Shown: piece by piece, positions 1-7,745 of the stretch
Layout of the letters: every line of letters starts with the position of its first letter
How positions within the stretch are numbered: position 1 is the stretch's first letter
Assembly: GCA_021811205.1 (NCBI GenBank)
Contig: JAJZPK010000048.1
Location: 1-14,207 of the forward strand
Origin: Pseudomonadota bacterium
GTDB taxonomy: Bacteria; Pseudomonadota; Gammaproteobacteria; Burkholderiales; JABEVD01
Length of the DNA stretch: 14,207 nucleotides
Direction of reading: 5' to 3'
Position numbers and translations under genes: made by a program
Notes under the pieces: model-generated
Told to the model about the DNA's origin: nothing
Database searches by the model: none
Seen by the model: the letters and a program-made list of their open reading frames with translations, nothing else

Positions 1-1
1 G

Positions 2-274
2 CTTTATTATAAGGTGCCGGGATGGCCGATCGGATTCGGTGACCGCAAGAAGGCGAGGGCCTACCTGGAAAAGGCCATGAAACTGAACCCCTCTGGAATA
101 GACGCCAATTATTTCTATGGCGATCTGATGCTCCAGGAAGGCAATTATGATGCGGCAATCGGCTACCTCAAGAAAGCTCTGGCTGCTCCGGCGAGGCCCG
201 GCCGCGAAGTGGCCGATGCCGGCAGAAGAATGGAAATTCAATCTGACCTGAAAAAGGCGGAAGAAAGCAGATGA
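2..274 (+). CDS. TPR-repeat protein, C-terminal part (5' end outside window)
   Basis: The frame is open to the left edge of the window, so this is the last ~90 residues of a longer protein. A GTG at 14 and an ATG in another frame at 22 are not convincing starts, because the residues before the GTG (LYYK) continue naturally into VPGWPIGFGD. The segment KKARAYLEKAMKLNP followed by a second helix pair (YFYGDLMLQEGNYDAAIGYLKKAL) is a classic tetratricopeptide pattern, a helical scaffold for protein-protein contacts. The tail (APARPGREVADAGRRMEIQ) resembles the end of small proteobacterial TPR proteins of unknown role. It stops 4 bases before the response regulator gene and is probably co-transcribed with it. 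Whether it has a signal peptide cannot be seen. The fold is fairly sure; the function is unknown. Confidence 0.75.
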   Translation, partial: LYYKVPGWPIGFGDRKKARAYLEKAMKLNPSGIDANYFYGDLMLQEGNYDAAIGYLKKALAAPARPGREVADAGRRMEIQSDLKKAEESR

Positions 275-278
275 TCTT

Positions 279-938
279 ATGAGAATTCTCCTGGTTGAAG
301 ATGACGAGGCTTTGGGCGATGGCGTCAGAGTCGGGCTCGCCCAGGAGCGATTCACTGTTGACTGGGTCAAGGACGGCAAGGAAGCCCTGGCGGCGCTCGA
401 GGCGGAAGAATATGGCATGATGATTCTGGACCTCGGACTTCCCAGGCTTTCCGGAATCGATCTGCTCAAGCTGATCAGGGGCCGCGGAATGGATCTGCCT
501 GTCATCATTCTGACTGCGCGCGACACGGTGGCCGACAGGATATCCGGCCTCGATTGCGGTGCAGACGATTATGTCATCAAGCCTTTCGATCTCGACGAGC
601 TGGCGGCCAGGATTCGCGCGCTCACCAGGCGGAAGATGGGCCGCGCCGAACCGCTGCTTGTCCACGACACTATCGTGCTCGATCCCGCGGCGCACAAGGT
701 GACCCTGGACGGGGACGAAGTTGCGCTGTCTCCAAGGGAATTCGCCGTGCTGCGCGAACTTCTGGAGAATGCGGGCGTTGTGTTGTCCCGCGACAGGCTC
801 GAGCAGAGCCTTTACGGCTGGAACGAGGAAGTTGAAAGCAATGCCCTCGAAGTGCACATCCATCATCTCAGGAGAAAGCTCGGCGCCAAGTTGATCAAGA
901 CCATCCGGGGGGTGGGCTACGTCATCCAGAAGGATTGA
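279..938 (+). CDS. OmpR-family response regulator, QseB/PmrA type
   Basis: This 219-residue cytoplasmic transcription factor should be phosphorylated by the kinase encoded next. The receiver domain (about 1-115) has the acidic pair E7/D8-D9, the phospho-acceptor D51 in MMILDLGLP, T79 in LTAR and K101 in IKPF, so all key residues are present. A winged-helix DNA-binding domain fills about 125-219. Its recognition segment LYGWNEEVESNALEVHIHHL is the signature of the QseB/PmrA/TctD branch. The ATG lies 4 bases after the TPR stop, with a purine-rich GGAAGAAAG about 11 bases upstream. The stop overlaps or nearly touches the kinase start. Target genes cannot be read from the window; the DUF4010 gene downstream is a candidate partner. 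Whether it is strictly orthologous to qseB is unclear, so no symbol is given. Confidence 0.93.
   Translation: MRILLVEDDEALGDGVRVGLAQERFTVDWVKDGKEALAALEAEEYGMMILDLGLPRLSGIDLLKLIRGRGMDLPVIILTARDTVADRISGLDCGADDYVIKPFDLDELAARIRALTRRKMGRAEPLLVHDTIVLDPAAHKVTLDGDEVALSPREFAVLRELLENAGVVLSRDRLEQSLYGWNEEVESNALEVHIHHLRRKLGAKLIKTIRGVGYVIQKD
928..934 (+). promoter_or_regulatory. Ribosome binding site deciding the kinase start
   Basis: AGAAGGA lies inside the last codons of the response regulator. It is 6 bases before GTG 941 but directly abuts TTG 935, which would be too close. This favours GTG 941 as the start of the sensor kinase. Confidence 0.6.
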
Positions 939-940
939 GC

Positions 941-2344
941 GTGCCTGACAAGTTTTCCATTTCGGCTCTGCTGAAATGGGTGAGCATATTCCATCACTCT
1001 TTCTCGGGAAGCTCCCTGAGAGGGCGGCTGCTGAAATTGCTGCTTTCTTCGATCTCCTTTTTCCTGCTTGTCGTATCATTGCTCGCCTACATCAATTCGC
1101 ATCGTGAAGCCGACCAGCTTTTCGATGCTCAGCTTGCCGAATCGGCCATGGTGCTGCTCGATCAGGCGAGCACCGAGATATCCGAGGCGCCGAGCGTCGT
1201 CTCGGACAGCGATTATCCGTCGATGGAATACGAAAGAAAAATCGCTTTCCAGATCAGGGACAAGGACGGCAATCTGCTGCTGCGTTCCGCGACAACGCCC
1301 ACCCGCATGCTTTCTGAGCGCTCGGAAGGTTTCAGCGACAGTCTCATAGACGGCAGAAAATGGCGGGTTTTTTCGCACTGGAACTCGGTGCACACGCTGC
1401 AAATCCAGGTCGGCCAGCTTCACCAGATCCGCAGTGCACTGGCAGGAAAAATCGCGATCAGCCTGCTCGTACCCTTCCTGCTGGCCATTCCGCTGGTCGC
1501 GCCGCTCATCTGGTTCAGCGTCGAGGGCGGATTGCGGCCGGTCAATCTGATTTCGGTGGAAGTGAGGCAACGGGCGATCGAAAACCTCAAGCCGATCATC
1601 ATCACCGACGTACCTGACGAGGTTCGCCCGCTCATCGATTCGATCAACAAGCTGCTGGGAAGGCTCGAATATTCTTTCGAAAACGAAAGACGCTTTACTG
1701 CTGATGCGGCTCACGAATTGCGCACGCCGCTTGCAGCGCTCAAAACCCAGGCCCAGGTTGCCATGAGGGCAAGCGAGAGCGGACAGAGGAAGAAGGCGCT
1801 TGAACAGGTGATTTCGGGAGTTGACCGGGCGACCCACCTCGTGCAGCAATTGCTCACTTTGGCGAGACTCGATCCCCAGTTTGCCCAGGTGGGGGATTCG
1901 AAATTCGACCTGCATCAGGTGGTGGTGGATGTGCTGACCGACTTGGCTCCCGAGGCGCTGTCGAAGGAAATCGAGCTCGCCTTCGAGGAAGATCATGGGT
2001 CGATGGTCAAGGGTGATGCGGAAATGATCGGGATTCTGACGAGCAACCTGGTCAGGAACGCGATTCGCTATACGCCCGAGAAAGGCAAGATAACCGTCCG
2101 CATCTCTGAAGACAGCGATGCGACATGGCTGCATGTCGTCGACAACGGTCCGGGCATTGCGCCGGAAGAACGTGCGAACGTCTTCGAGCGGTTCTACAGA
2201 ACACTCGGAAACCGGGTAAGCGGAAGCGGGCTCGGGCTTTCCATCGTGAAGCGCATTGCGGACCTGCATCAAGCCGAGGTGGAACTCGATTCAGGCGAAA
2301 ATGGAAAGGGACTCTGGGTCAGGGTAAAATTCAAGAAACGTTGA
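941..2344 (+). CDS. Sensor histidine kinase, QseC/PmrB type
   Basis: This is the inner-membrane partner of the response regulator just upstream, 467 residues from GTG 941. A TTG at 935, overlapping the regulator stop, is the alternative start. Numbering from GTG: transmembrane helix 1 at about 30-51, a short periplasmic sensor region of ~115 residues, and transmembrane helix 2 at about 170-192. A HAMP-like linker (RPVNLISVEVRQRAIENLKP) follows. The HisKA domain has FTADAAHELRTPLAALKTQA with phospho-acceptor H258. The ATPase domain shows the N box (NLVRNAIRYTP), G1 (DNGPGI), F box (FERFYR) and G2 (GSGLGLSIVKRI). All catalytic motifs are intact. The periplasmic region has no recognisable ligand motif, so the signal is unknown; in related kinases it can be metal ions, cationic peptides, organic acids or hormones. 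The next gene follows after 15 bases, so an operon is likely. Confidence 0.93.
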   Translation: MPDKFSISALLKWVSIFHHSFSGSSLRGRLLKLLLSSISFFLLVVSLLAYINSHREADQLFDAQLAESAMVLLDQASTEISEAPSVVSDSDYPSMEYERKIAFQIRDKDGNLLLRSATTPTRMLSERSEGFSDSLIDGRKWRVFSHWNSVHTLQIQVGQLHQIRSALAGKIAISLLVPFLLAIPLVAPLIWFSVEGGLRPVNLISVEVRQRAIENLKPIIITDVPDEVRPLIDSINKLLGRLEYSFENERRFTADAAHELRTPLAALKTQAQVAMRASESGQRKKALEQVISGVDRATHLVQQLLTLARLDPQFAQVGDSKFDLHQVVVDVLTDLAPEALSKEIELAFEEDHGSMVKGDAEMIGILTSNLVRNAIRYTPEKGKITVRISEDSDATWLHVVDNGPGIAPEERANVFERFYRTLGNRVSGSGLGLSIVKRIADLHQAEVELDSGENGKGLWVRVKFKKR

Positions 2345-2359
2345 GCAAGGAGTCGTCTG

Positions 2360-3607
2360 GTGCCCGAAAATCTAGCGCTTGTCCTGGGGCTGTCCTTTTT
2401 CTTCGGGCTGGCTTTCGAGGAATTCTATGTCAGAAGTCCGAAGAAGCGCCCTGGCGGGGTCAGGACGTTTCCTTTGCTTGCTCTGTCAGGCGCTGGCCTC
2501 TACCTCCTTGATCCCGTTCATGTCGCAGCCTTCTGCGCAGGCCTGATCGTACTGGGTGCATGGCTTTACGCCTATTATCATGCAAGATGGTCCGAGGGCG
2601 GGCCTGCCACGGAGCCAGGCGGCGGCCTCATCATTCCGGTATGCAATCTGATCGCCTATCTGCTGGGGCCGGTCGCATTGACCCAGCCGCACTGGGTTGC
2701 CGTTTCATTCGCGGTCAGCGCCGTGCTGCTGCTCGGTGCGCGGGAGAGCCTGCACAGCCTTGCGCAAAAGCTTCCTGCCGAGGAAATCATGACGGCCGGT
2801 AAATTTCTCGTCCTGACGGGTATCGTGCTCCCCCTGCTGCCGAATCATCCCGTCACGAAGCTGAGTGCGATCACGCCTCATCAGGTATGGCTCGCTGTCG
2901 TTGTCGTTTCCACCTTGTCCTACGCGAGCTACCTCATCAGGCGTTATGTTTCTCCCGAGAAAGGGCTGCTTGCGGCTTCCATTCTGGGCGGGTTGTATTC
3001 TTCGACTGCGACCACGGTCGTGCTTTCAAAGCAGGGAAAAGAAGGCGCCTTTTCGAGCCCCGGCATACATTCCGGGATCGTTCTTGCCACTGCGCTGATG
3101 TATTTGAGGCTTTGCGTCGTGGTGGCGATTTTCAATCTCAAGCTTGCCATGGCGCTTTCCCCCTACATGTTCGGGCTTTTTCTGTCAGGATTAATGCTCG
3201 CATGGGTTTGCGCTAGAAACGGCATGAAGCAGGAAGCAGGGGAAATCGCCATGCAGACCAACCCTCTGGAATTGAGCGCAGCCTTGCTGTTTGCCTTCCT
3301 TTTTGTCGCGATTTCGCTGGCTTCTACCTGGGTCAATGGAGAATTCGGTCAATCCGGCATCTATTGGCTGGCGAGCATCGTCGGCGTCACCGACATCGAT
3401 CCTTTCGTGCTGAGTCTGGCTCAAGGCGGTGCTGGAGGGGCTGCGCAGCATGTCCTTGAAGCTGCGATTCTGATCGCCTCTTCCTCCAACAATATCCTGA
3501 AAGCTGTCTATGCGGCAGTATTCATGGGCGTACGCGCGAGCTTGCCTGCCGCAGCCTCTCTCGTTCTGCTTTCGCTTGCAGGAATCGCCCTAGCTTTCCT
3601 GATCTAG
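2360..3607 (+). CDS. MgtC/SapB family membrane protein with DUF4010 domain
   Basis: This is a 415-residue polytopic inner-membrane protein. GTG 2360 is chosen because AAGGAG sits 7 bases upstream (2347-2352). The N-terminal ~130 residues look like the MgtC/SapB domain: a glycine-rich first helix (LGLSFFFGLAFEE), then a charged loop and the conserved GGVRTFPLLALSGAGLYLL. The rest, about 150-415, matches the layout of DUF4010: repeated hydrophobic segments with motifs such as GGLYSSTATTVVLSKQ and VTDIDPFVLSLAQGG. About ten to twelve membrane segments can be counted. The family's substrate is unknown; MgtC relatives are tied to magnesium limitation and control of ATP synthase. It follows the sensor kinase by 15 bases, so it is probably co-transcribed and may be its output or an accessory. 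Its stop codon faces the chemoreceptor stop across 13 bases. The family call is good; the function is open. Confidence 0.85.
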   Translation: MPENLALVLGLSFFFGLAFEEFYVRSPKKRPGGVRTFPLLALSGAGLYLLDPVHVAAFCAGLIVLGAWLYAYYHARWSEGGPATEPGGGLIIPVCNLIAYLLGPVALTQPHWVAVSFAVSAVLLLGARESLHSLAQKLPAEEIMTAGKFLVLTGIVLPLLPNHPVTKLSAITPHQVWLAVVVVSTLSYASYLIRRYVSPEKGLLAASILGGLYSSTATTVVLSKQGKEGAFSSPGIHSGIVLATALMYLRLCVVVAIFNLKLAMALSPYMFGLFLSGLMLAWVCARNGMKQEAGEIAMQTNPLELSAALLFAFLFVAISLASTWVNGEFGQSGIYWLASIVGVTDIDPFVLSLAQGGAGGAAQHVLEAAILIASSSNNILKAVYAAVFMGVRASLPAAASLVLLSLAGIALAFLI

Positions 3608-3620
3608 GGAGCAAGACGCC

Positions 3621-5690
3621 CTAGCTCTGCTTCACTTCGAAATGCTGCACCATCATCTGCAATTCGGCCGCTGTCTTGGTCAGCTCGATGGAAGCCTGCT
3701 TCGCTTCCTCGCTGAGCCTGGTATTGTCCTCGACGAGGCCGGTGATGTGCTCCAGGCTTCTTGCGACCTCTTCGCTGGCCAGCGACTGTTCCTTGGATGC
3801 CGTGGCGATATGCTGAGCGCCTTCCGTCACCTGGGTGCTCACCGACATGATCTTTTTCAGCCCTTCTGTGCTGGCATGGCTGAGCTCGATGTTCCTGCCG
3901 ACCTCTTCGACAGCCTGGTCCATTGACGATACGGCAGATTGGGTGACGTCCTGGATGTTCTGGACCATGTCGCTGATGTCAACCGTGCTCGTAGTCGTTC
4001 TTTCAGCAAGTTTCCTGACTTCGTCGGCCACGACGGCAAATCCTCTGCCCTGCTCGCCTGCTCTTGCCGCTTCGATGGCCGCATTGAGCGCAAGCAGGTT
4101 GGTCTGGTCTGCAATATCCTTGATGACCTTGGTGATGTCGCCGATTTTCTGGATGGCATCCTTGAGTTCGGTAATGGTCGTGCTCGAAGACTGGACTGCC
4201 TCGACGACGCGCTTCGTGGCCACCAGGCTTTCTTCCATGCGCCTGTCGTTTTCCTCGATGATCTTTTGCGATTCGACTGCGGCGGAGGCCGAGTCGTTCG
4301 CGGCATTGGCGACTTCGGAAACGGACTGGCTGAGCTCTTCCATCGTGCTTGCAATGCGTTGAACGTGGTCCTGCTGCGCTGTGGAATGCTCGGCAACCTG
4401 AATGACCTGGGAATTGAGGCTGGTGCAGCGATCTTCGATCAGGGCGGCAGCCAGCCCCATTTCATCGAGCATGACCTGGATATGCGCCTGCATGGTCTGG
4501 ATGGCGCAAAGCAGGTCACCCATTTCATCTCGCCCAGAAATGTCGATGTCGGCCCCGAGGTCGCCCTGGATGATCTTTTCGAACTGCGCCATGGCCTGGT
4601 CAATCGGCTTCCTGACGAACAGATCGACGCACCGTCCTATGAAGAAGAACAGGAAAATCTGAAGCAGGATCTGGCCTATGGTCAGCTTGAGCTGGATGCT
4701 GTGCAGCTTGGCGAATTCCGGGCTCAGATCGATCTGGATGTCTGATGCGCCGTTGACGCTGCCGACTTTGACCATGTGGCACTTCAGGCAATCGGTATGG
4801 TGGAAATTATGGCTGACGATATAGGGGGTGACTGCCCTGAAGATATGGGCGCCTGATGCATCCTTCGTCAGCATGTAGATGGGCTTCTTGGTGTCGATGG
4901 CCCGTTTCTCGACTTCGTCCTTGACATGCTCTTCGGGAAGGCCGGCGCCGAACTGATCAACCACCTGCTTGGCGCGCACGATTCTCGCCGACTTGATGCC
5001 GCCGCTCGACTCTATTTTCTCGATCAGGAGCTTGCGATTGTCTGGGTCGCTGATCGTGCCGGTTTCCATCAGCATGTTGAAGCTGTCTATGGTTTCGTTG
5101 GCGACCTGTTCCGCCTTTTCCTTTGCTGCGGAAATGGTGTCATTCCTGAAGTTGCTGGAGAGCCAGAGTTGGCAGGAGAGCAAAACGACGAGCAGGAAGC
5201 CCTGGATGACGATCTGCAGCTTGGTTTTGAGGCTGAGATTCTTGAACCTGTATTTGTCGAATTTCGACCCAATGGCCGCGCCCGATTCGTTGAGCTGCTT
5301 GTAGAGTGCATCGGCCGATTCGATTTCAGACCGTGTAGGCGCATTCCTGACCGACATGTAGCCGACGATCTTGTCGCTTTCCTTGATCGGCACGACGAGC
5401 GCCTTGACCCAGTAGTGATCCCCGTTCTTGCAGCGGTTCTTGACGATGCCCCGCCAGGGCTTGCCTTCCTTCAGCGTGTCCCAGAGCCATTTGAAGGCTT
5501 GGGGAGGCATGTCGGGGTGGCGAACGATGTTGTGGTTTTTCCCGATCAGTTCTTCCCTGGAAAAGCCGCTCATCTCCACGAATGCGTCATTCGCATAAGT
5601 GGTGATCCCCTTCAGGTCTGTCTTGGAAACCAGCCTGAACTTTTCGGGAAATGGCTTTTCTATCTGGGTTACGGGAAAATTCTTTTTCAT
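3621..5690 (-). CDS. Methyl-accepting chemotaxis protein with PAS and periplasmic haem-c sensor domain
   Basis: This is a 689-residue chemoreceptor. I take ATG 5690 because a G-rich ribosome site (GGGGGG, 5697-5702) sits 6 bases upstream; a frame-open start at 5753 would add 21 residues that do not look like protein. From that start: an Aer-type PAS domain at about 19-119, with a [18 protein letters not shown] start and [22 protein letters not shown]; transmembrane helix 1 at about 156-178; a ~150-residue periplasmic domain; transmembrane helix 2 at about 334-355; HAMP at about 357-409. The long signalling coiled coil has the conserved hairpin tip around 528-565 ([20 protein letters not shown]). 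The periplasmic part holds one CLKCH at 301-305, a covalent c-haem site, in a layout like the DUF3365/Tll0287-type haem sensors. There is no C-terminal NWETF-like pentapeptide. It is probably monocistronic. An FAD-type or other cofactor for the PAS domain cannot be judged. Inferred role: steering the cell by redox or respiratory state. Confidence 0.92.
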   Translation of the reverse strand: MKKNFPVTQIEKPFPEKFRLVSKTDLKGITTYANDAFVEMSGFSREELIGKNHNIVRHPDMPPQAFKWLWDTLKEGKPWRGIVKNRCKNGDHYWVKALVVPIKESDKIVGYMSVRNAPTRSEIESADALYKQLNESGAAIGSKFDKYRFKNLSLKTKLQIVIQGFLLVVLLSCQLWLSSNFRNDTISAAKEKAEQVANETIDSFNMLMETGTISDPDNRKLLIEKIESSGGIKSARIVRAKQVVDQFGAGLPEEHVKDEVEKRAIDTKKPIYMLTKDASGAHIFRAVTPYIVSHNFHHTDCLKCHMVKVGSVNGASDIQIDLSPEFAKLHSIQLKLTIGQILLQIFLFFFIGRCVDLFVRKPIDQAMAQFEKIIQGDLGADIDISGRDEMGDLLCAIQTMQAHIQVMLDEMGLAAALIEDRCTSLNSQVIQVAEHSTAQQDHVQRIASTMEELSQSVSEVANAANDSASAAVESQKIIEENDRRMEESLVATKRVVEAVQSSSTTITELKDAIQKIGDITKVIKDIADQTNLLALNAAIEAARAGEQGRGFAVVADEVRKLAERTTTSTVDISDMVQNIQDVTQSAVSSMDQAVEEVGRNIELSHASTEGLKKIMSVSTQVTEGAQHIATASKEQSLASEEVARSLEHITGLVEDNTRLSEEAKQASIELTKTAAELQMMVQHFEVKQS
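4776..4790 (-). other. Codons for the CxxCH haem-c attachment motif of the chemoreceptor
   Basis: The - strand reads TGC CTG AAG TGC CAC (CLKCH). It lies in the predicted periplasmic domain shortly before transmembrane helix 2, the side of the membrane where the cytochrome c maturation machinery attaches haem. A histidine-rich stretch just before it (HNFHHTD) could supply the distal ligand; that is inference. Confidence 0.85.
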
Positions 5691-5725
5691 TGGATACCCC
5701 CCGATGATGCTTTGATTTTGTAGAA

Positions 5726-5747
5726 ATACATTCTTAACGGAATGTAT
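5726..5747. promoter_or_regulatory. Perfect 8+8 bp dyad upstream of the chemoreceptor gene
   Basis: ATACATTC, six bases (TTAACG), then GAATGTAT: all eight pairs match. The dyad lies 36 to 57 bases upstream of the chemoreceptor ATG, where its transcription start would be expected. It has the size and symmetry of an operator for a dimeric regulator, but I recognise no specific family in it. Confidence 0.45.
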
Positions 5748-5751
5748 CGGC
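5744..5751 (-). promoter_or_regulatory. Possible sigma-28 (FliA) -10 element
   Basis: The - strand reads GCCGATAC, 7 of 8 bases of the flagellar/chemotaxis sigma-28 -10 consensus GCCGATAA. It is about 54 bases upstream of the chemoreceptor ATG. No good TAAA is found at the usual 15-base distance: the correct position reads ACTT, and the nearby TAAA is only 5 bases away. The call is therefore weak, though chemoreceptors are usual FliA targets. It overlaps the dyad at 5726-5747. Confidence 0.25.
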
Positions 5752-5856
5752 AATTCTTTAGCGTTAAAGTATCCTCAAGGATGCATTTTTTCAGGTTCGA
5801 TCCTCGGATAAAATCCATGCTTTGTCAAGAACGATTCTCATGTTAGGAACAGGCTT

Positions 5857-7116
5857 ATGAAACCCGAACTTCTTTTGCCGGCGGGCAGTCTCTCGAAAAT
5901 GCGCGCAGCCTTCGCTTTCGGAGCGGATGCGGTCTATGCAGGGCAACCCAGGTATTCGCTGAGGGCGAGAAACAACGAATTCGGTCTGGAAGCGCTCAAG
6001 GAGGGAATCGCGGAGGCGAGACGCCTGGACAGGAAATTCTATGTGGCGAGCAATCTGATGCCCCACAATGCGAAGGTGAGGACCTATCTCGCCGACATGG
6101 AAGAAGTCGTCGACATGAAGCCCGATGCGCTCATCATGGCCGATCCCGGACTCATCATGATGGTCAGGGAAAGGTGGCCGGACATGCCCATCCATCTTTC
6201 CGTACAGGCCAACACTGTGAATTACGCTTCGGTCAGATTCTGGGAAAAACTGGGGCTTTCGCGCATCATCCTCTCCAGGGAACTGTCCCTGGAAGAAATC
6301 GCTGAAATCAGGCAACAATGCCCGGACATGGAACTCGAGGTATTCGTGCACGGCGCGCTTTGCATCGCCTATTCGGGAAGATGCCTGCTTTCGGGTTATT
6401 TCAATCACCGTGATCCCAATCAGGGAACCTGCACGAACTCATGCCGATGGGATTACAAGGTGAGCGAGGGAAGCTGCGGACAGCAGGAACGCCATCCGCT
6501 TGCCGACCGGGAATACATGATAGAGGAGTCGAAGCGGCCGGGGGAGTATATGCCGATCTTCGAGGACGAGCACGGCACCTACATCATGAATTCCAAGGAT
6601 CTGCGCGCCGTCGAGCATGTGGGCAGGCTGGCTGAAATCGGCGTCGACTCGCTGAAAGTGGAAGGCAGGACAAAGTCGCTCTATTATGTAGCAAGGGCTG
6701 CCCAGGTTTACAGGCGAGCCATCGACGATGCGGCGGATGGAAAACCCTTCGACCCGGCCCTGCTTGCCGAACTGGAGGGACTCGCCAATCGCGGCTATAC
6801 GGACGGTTTTTACGAACGTCACCATACACAGGAATACCAGAATTACATGCGCGGGCACTCGGAATCTTCTCGCAGTCTTTATGTGGGGGATGTGCGCAGC
6901 ATCGATTCGGGCATGGCGGTCATTTCGGTCAAGAACCGCTTCCAGGTCGGAGACAGGCTGGAGATCATCCACCCTTCCGGAAACAGGACGGTTGAACTCG
7001 AGTCCATGCAGGATGTCGAAGGTCATGCAATCGAAGTTGCGCCAGGTGACGGACATCTTGTACGCATCCCGCTCGAATCGGGGTTGGAGCATGCTCTGAT
7101 CGCCAGGTTCCTGTGA
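5857..7116 (+). CDS. trhP: TrhP (YegQ), U32-family protein for prephenate-dependent tRNA uridine-34 hydroxylation
   Basis: This 419-residue cytoplasmic protein matches E. coli YegQ/TrhP closely along its length. Shared stretches include KPELLLPAGSLSKMRAAFAF, GADAVYAGQPRYSLRARNNE, DALIMADPGLIMMVRE, MPIHLSVQAN, FVHGALCIAYSGRCLLSGY, DPNQGTCTNSCRW, FEDEHGTYIMNSKDLRA and SLKVEGRTKS. TrhP works in the prephenate-dependent route to 5-hydroxyuridine at tRNA position 34, the precursor of the cmo5U/mcmo5U wobble bases. Cysteines at 169, 176, 192 and 196 sit in the region where U32 relatives bind an iron-sulphur cluster. The final ~80 residues form the usual C-terminal beta domain (ending in APGDGHLVRIPL). 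ATG 5857 has AGGA 8 bases upstream. The gene stands alone, divergent from the chemoreceptor across 166 bases. It was formerly annotated as a peptidase or collagenase-like protease; the peptidase label is not supported for this subfamily. Confidence 0.93.
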   Translation: MKPELLLPAGSLSKMRAAFAFGADAVYAGQPRYSLRARNNEFGLEALKEGIAEARRLDRKFYVASNLMPHNAKVRTYLADMEEVVDMKPDALIMADPGLIMMVRERWPDMPIHLSVQANTVNYASVRFWEKLGLSRIILSRELSLEEIAEIRQQCPDMELEVFVHGALCIAYSGRCLLSGYFNHRDPNQGTCTNSCRWDYKVSEGSCGQQERHPLADREYMIEESKRPGEYMPIFEDEHGTYIMNSKDLRAVEHVGRLAEIGVDSLKVEGRTKSLYYVARAAQVYRRAIDDAADGKPFDPALLAELEGLANRGYTDGFYERHHTQEYQNYMRGHSESSRSLYVGDVRSIDSGMAVISVKNRFQVGDRLEIIHPSGNRTVELESMQDVEGHAIEVAPGDGHLVRIPLESGLEHALIARFL

Positions 7117-7216
7117 GCTTCATCATCAGGTAACAAAAAGGAGTTACGCTAAAAGGGTTATTCCGCCTGCTCGAATTTGTGCTAGGATTTGATCGTATAA
7201 GCATTTATTAATATTT

Positions 7217-7221
7217 GAAGG
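7217..7221 (+). promoter_or_regulatory. Ribosome binding site deciding the petA start
   Basis: GAAGG is 5 bases before ATG 7227. The alternative TTG 7215 overlaps this site and has no ribosome site of its own, so ATG 7227 is preferred. Confidence 0.65.
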
Positions 7222-7226
7222 CAGCC

Positions 7227-7745
7227 ATGTCAGAAAACACCATGAATGAAGAGGCGGATCTTTCGAGGCGGGAATTCCTCGGGACGGTGACCGCAGGGGT
7301 TGCAGCTGCCGGTGTTGCCGCAGCTTGCGTGCCATTTGTCAGCAGCATGAATCCTACTTCGGACGTGCTCGCGAAGGCGACGACGGAGATCGATATTTCC
7401 GGCATCGCGCCAGGTGAGGAGAAAACCTTTCCATGGCAGGGAAAACCCGTTTTCGTGGTGCACAGAACGCCCGAAGAGATCAAGGCCATGGAGGCTTCAA
7501 ACGGCGGCAAGGATCCCGAGCCCGACTCGAAACGCGTCGAAAAGCCTGAGTGGCTGGTGGTGATCGGCATCTGCACCCATCTCGGCTGCGTGCCCAACAA
7601 GACGGCCAGCGGTTGGCTTTGCCCTTGCCACGGCAGCATTTACGACAACAGCGGCAGGATCATCTCGGGGCCTGCGCCCAAGAACCTGCATATTCCGCCG
7701 TACAAGTTCGTCACGGAAAACAAGATAGTGATCGGAAAAGCATGA
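7227..7745 (+). CDS. petA: Ubiquinol-cytochrome c reductase, Rieske iron-sulphur subunit
   Basis: This 172-residue subunit of the cytochrome bc1 complex carries electrons from ubiquinol at the Qo site to cytochrome c1. The N terminus has a twin-arginine signal-anchor (SRREFLGTVTAG, arginines 14-15) followed by a hydrophobic helix to about 40, as expected for Tat export of a pre-folded Fe-S domain that stays membrane-anchored. The [2Fe-2S] ligand boxes CTHLGC (116-121) and CPCHGS (132-137) are complete, giving two Cys and two His ligands plus the disulphide cysteines. GPAPKNLHIPPY is the conserved proline loop. Length is normal for a proteobacterial PetA. It opens the petABC operon, and its TGA overlaps the petB ATG as ATGA, suggesting translational coupling. 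The 110 bases upstream contain a TATAAG at 7196-7201 but no good -35 at standard spacing. Confidence 0.96.
   Translation: MSENTMNEEADLSRREFLGTVTAGVAAAGVAAACVPFVSSMNPTSDVLAKATTEIDISGIAPGEEKTFPWQGKPVFVVHRTPEEIKAMEASNGGKDPEPDSKRVEKPEWLVVIGICTHLGCVPNKTASGWLCPCHGSIYDNSGRIISGPAPKNLHIPPYKFVTENKIVIGKA

Noticed and set aside
168..1079. Long open frame on the - strand opposite the response regulator.
   Set aside because: It lies opposite a complete, well-conserved regulator gene and its translation has no recognisable domain; it is a shadow of the codon pattern.
3604..3624. CTAGGG-N9-CCCTAG dyad across the two facing TAG stop codons, plus a 10-bp direct repeat (CGCCCTAGCT at 3586 and 3617), as a bidirectional terminator.
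   Set aside because: The stem is only 6 bp with a 9-base loop and no T-run on either side, and part of the symmetry comes from the two TAG stops themselves.
3939..5723. Long + strand open frames opposite the chemoreceptor (268 and 265 codons).
   Set aside because: The - strand encodes a full MCP with every domain; the + translations resemble no family and have no ribosome sites.
5771..5791. ATCC-TCAA-GGAT stem followed by a run of six T as an intrinsic terminator.
   Set aside because: The stem is only 4 bp, the T-run begins 3 bases later, and no + strand gene ends upstream of it; the neighbouring genes diverge here.
7130..7147. GTAAC-N8-GTTAC dyad after trhP as a terminator or operator for petABC.
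   Set aside because: Five base pairs with low GC and no T-run; a chance match in an AT-rich gap is as likely.
7196..7217. TATAAG, or TTGATC with TATTTG, as the petA promoter.
   Set aside because: TATAAG lacks any acceptable -35 at 16-18 bases, and the other pair would start transcription inside the ribosome binding site.
7550..7741. Upstream extension of cytochrome b into petA.
   Set aside because: The added residues are low-complexity and overlap the Rieske cluster codons; the family N terminus starts at 7742.
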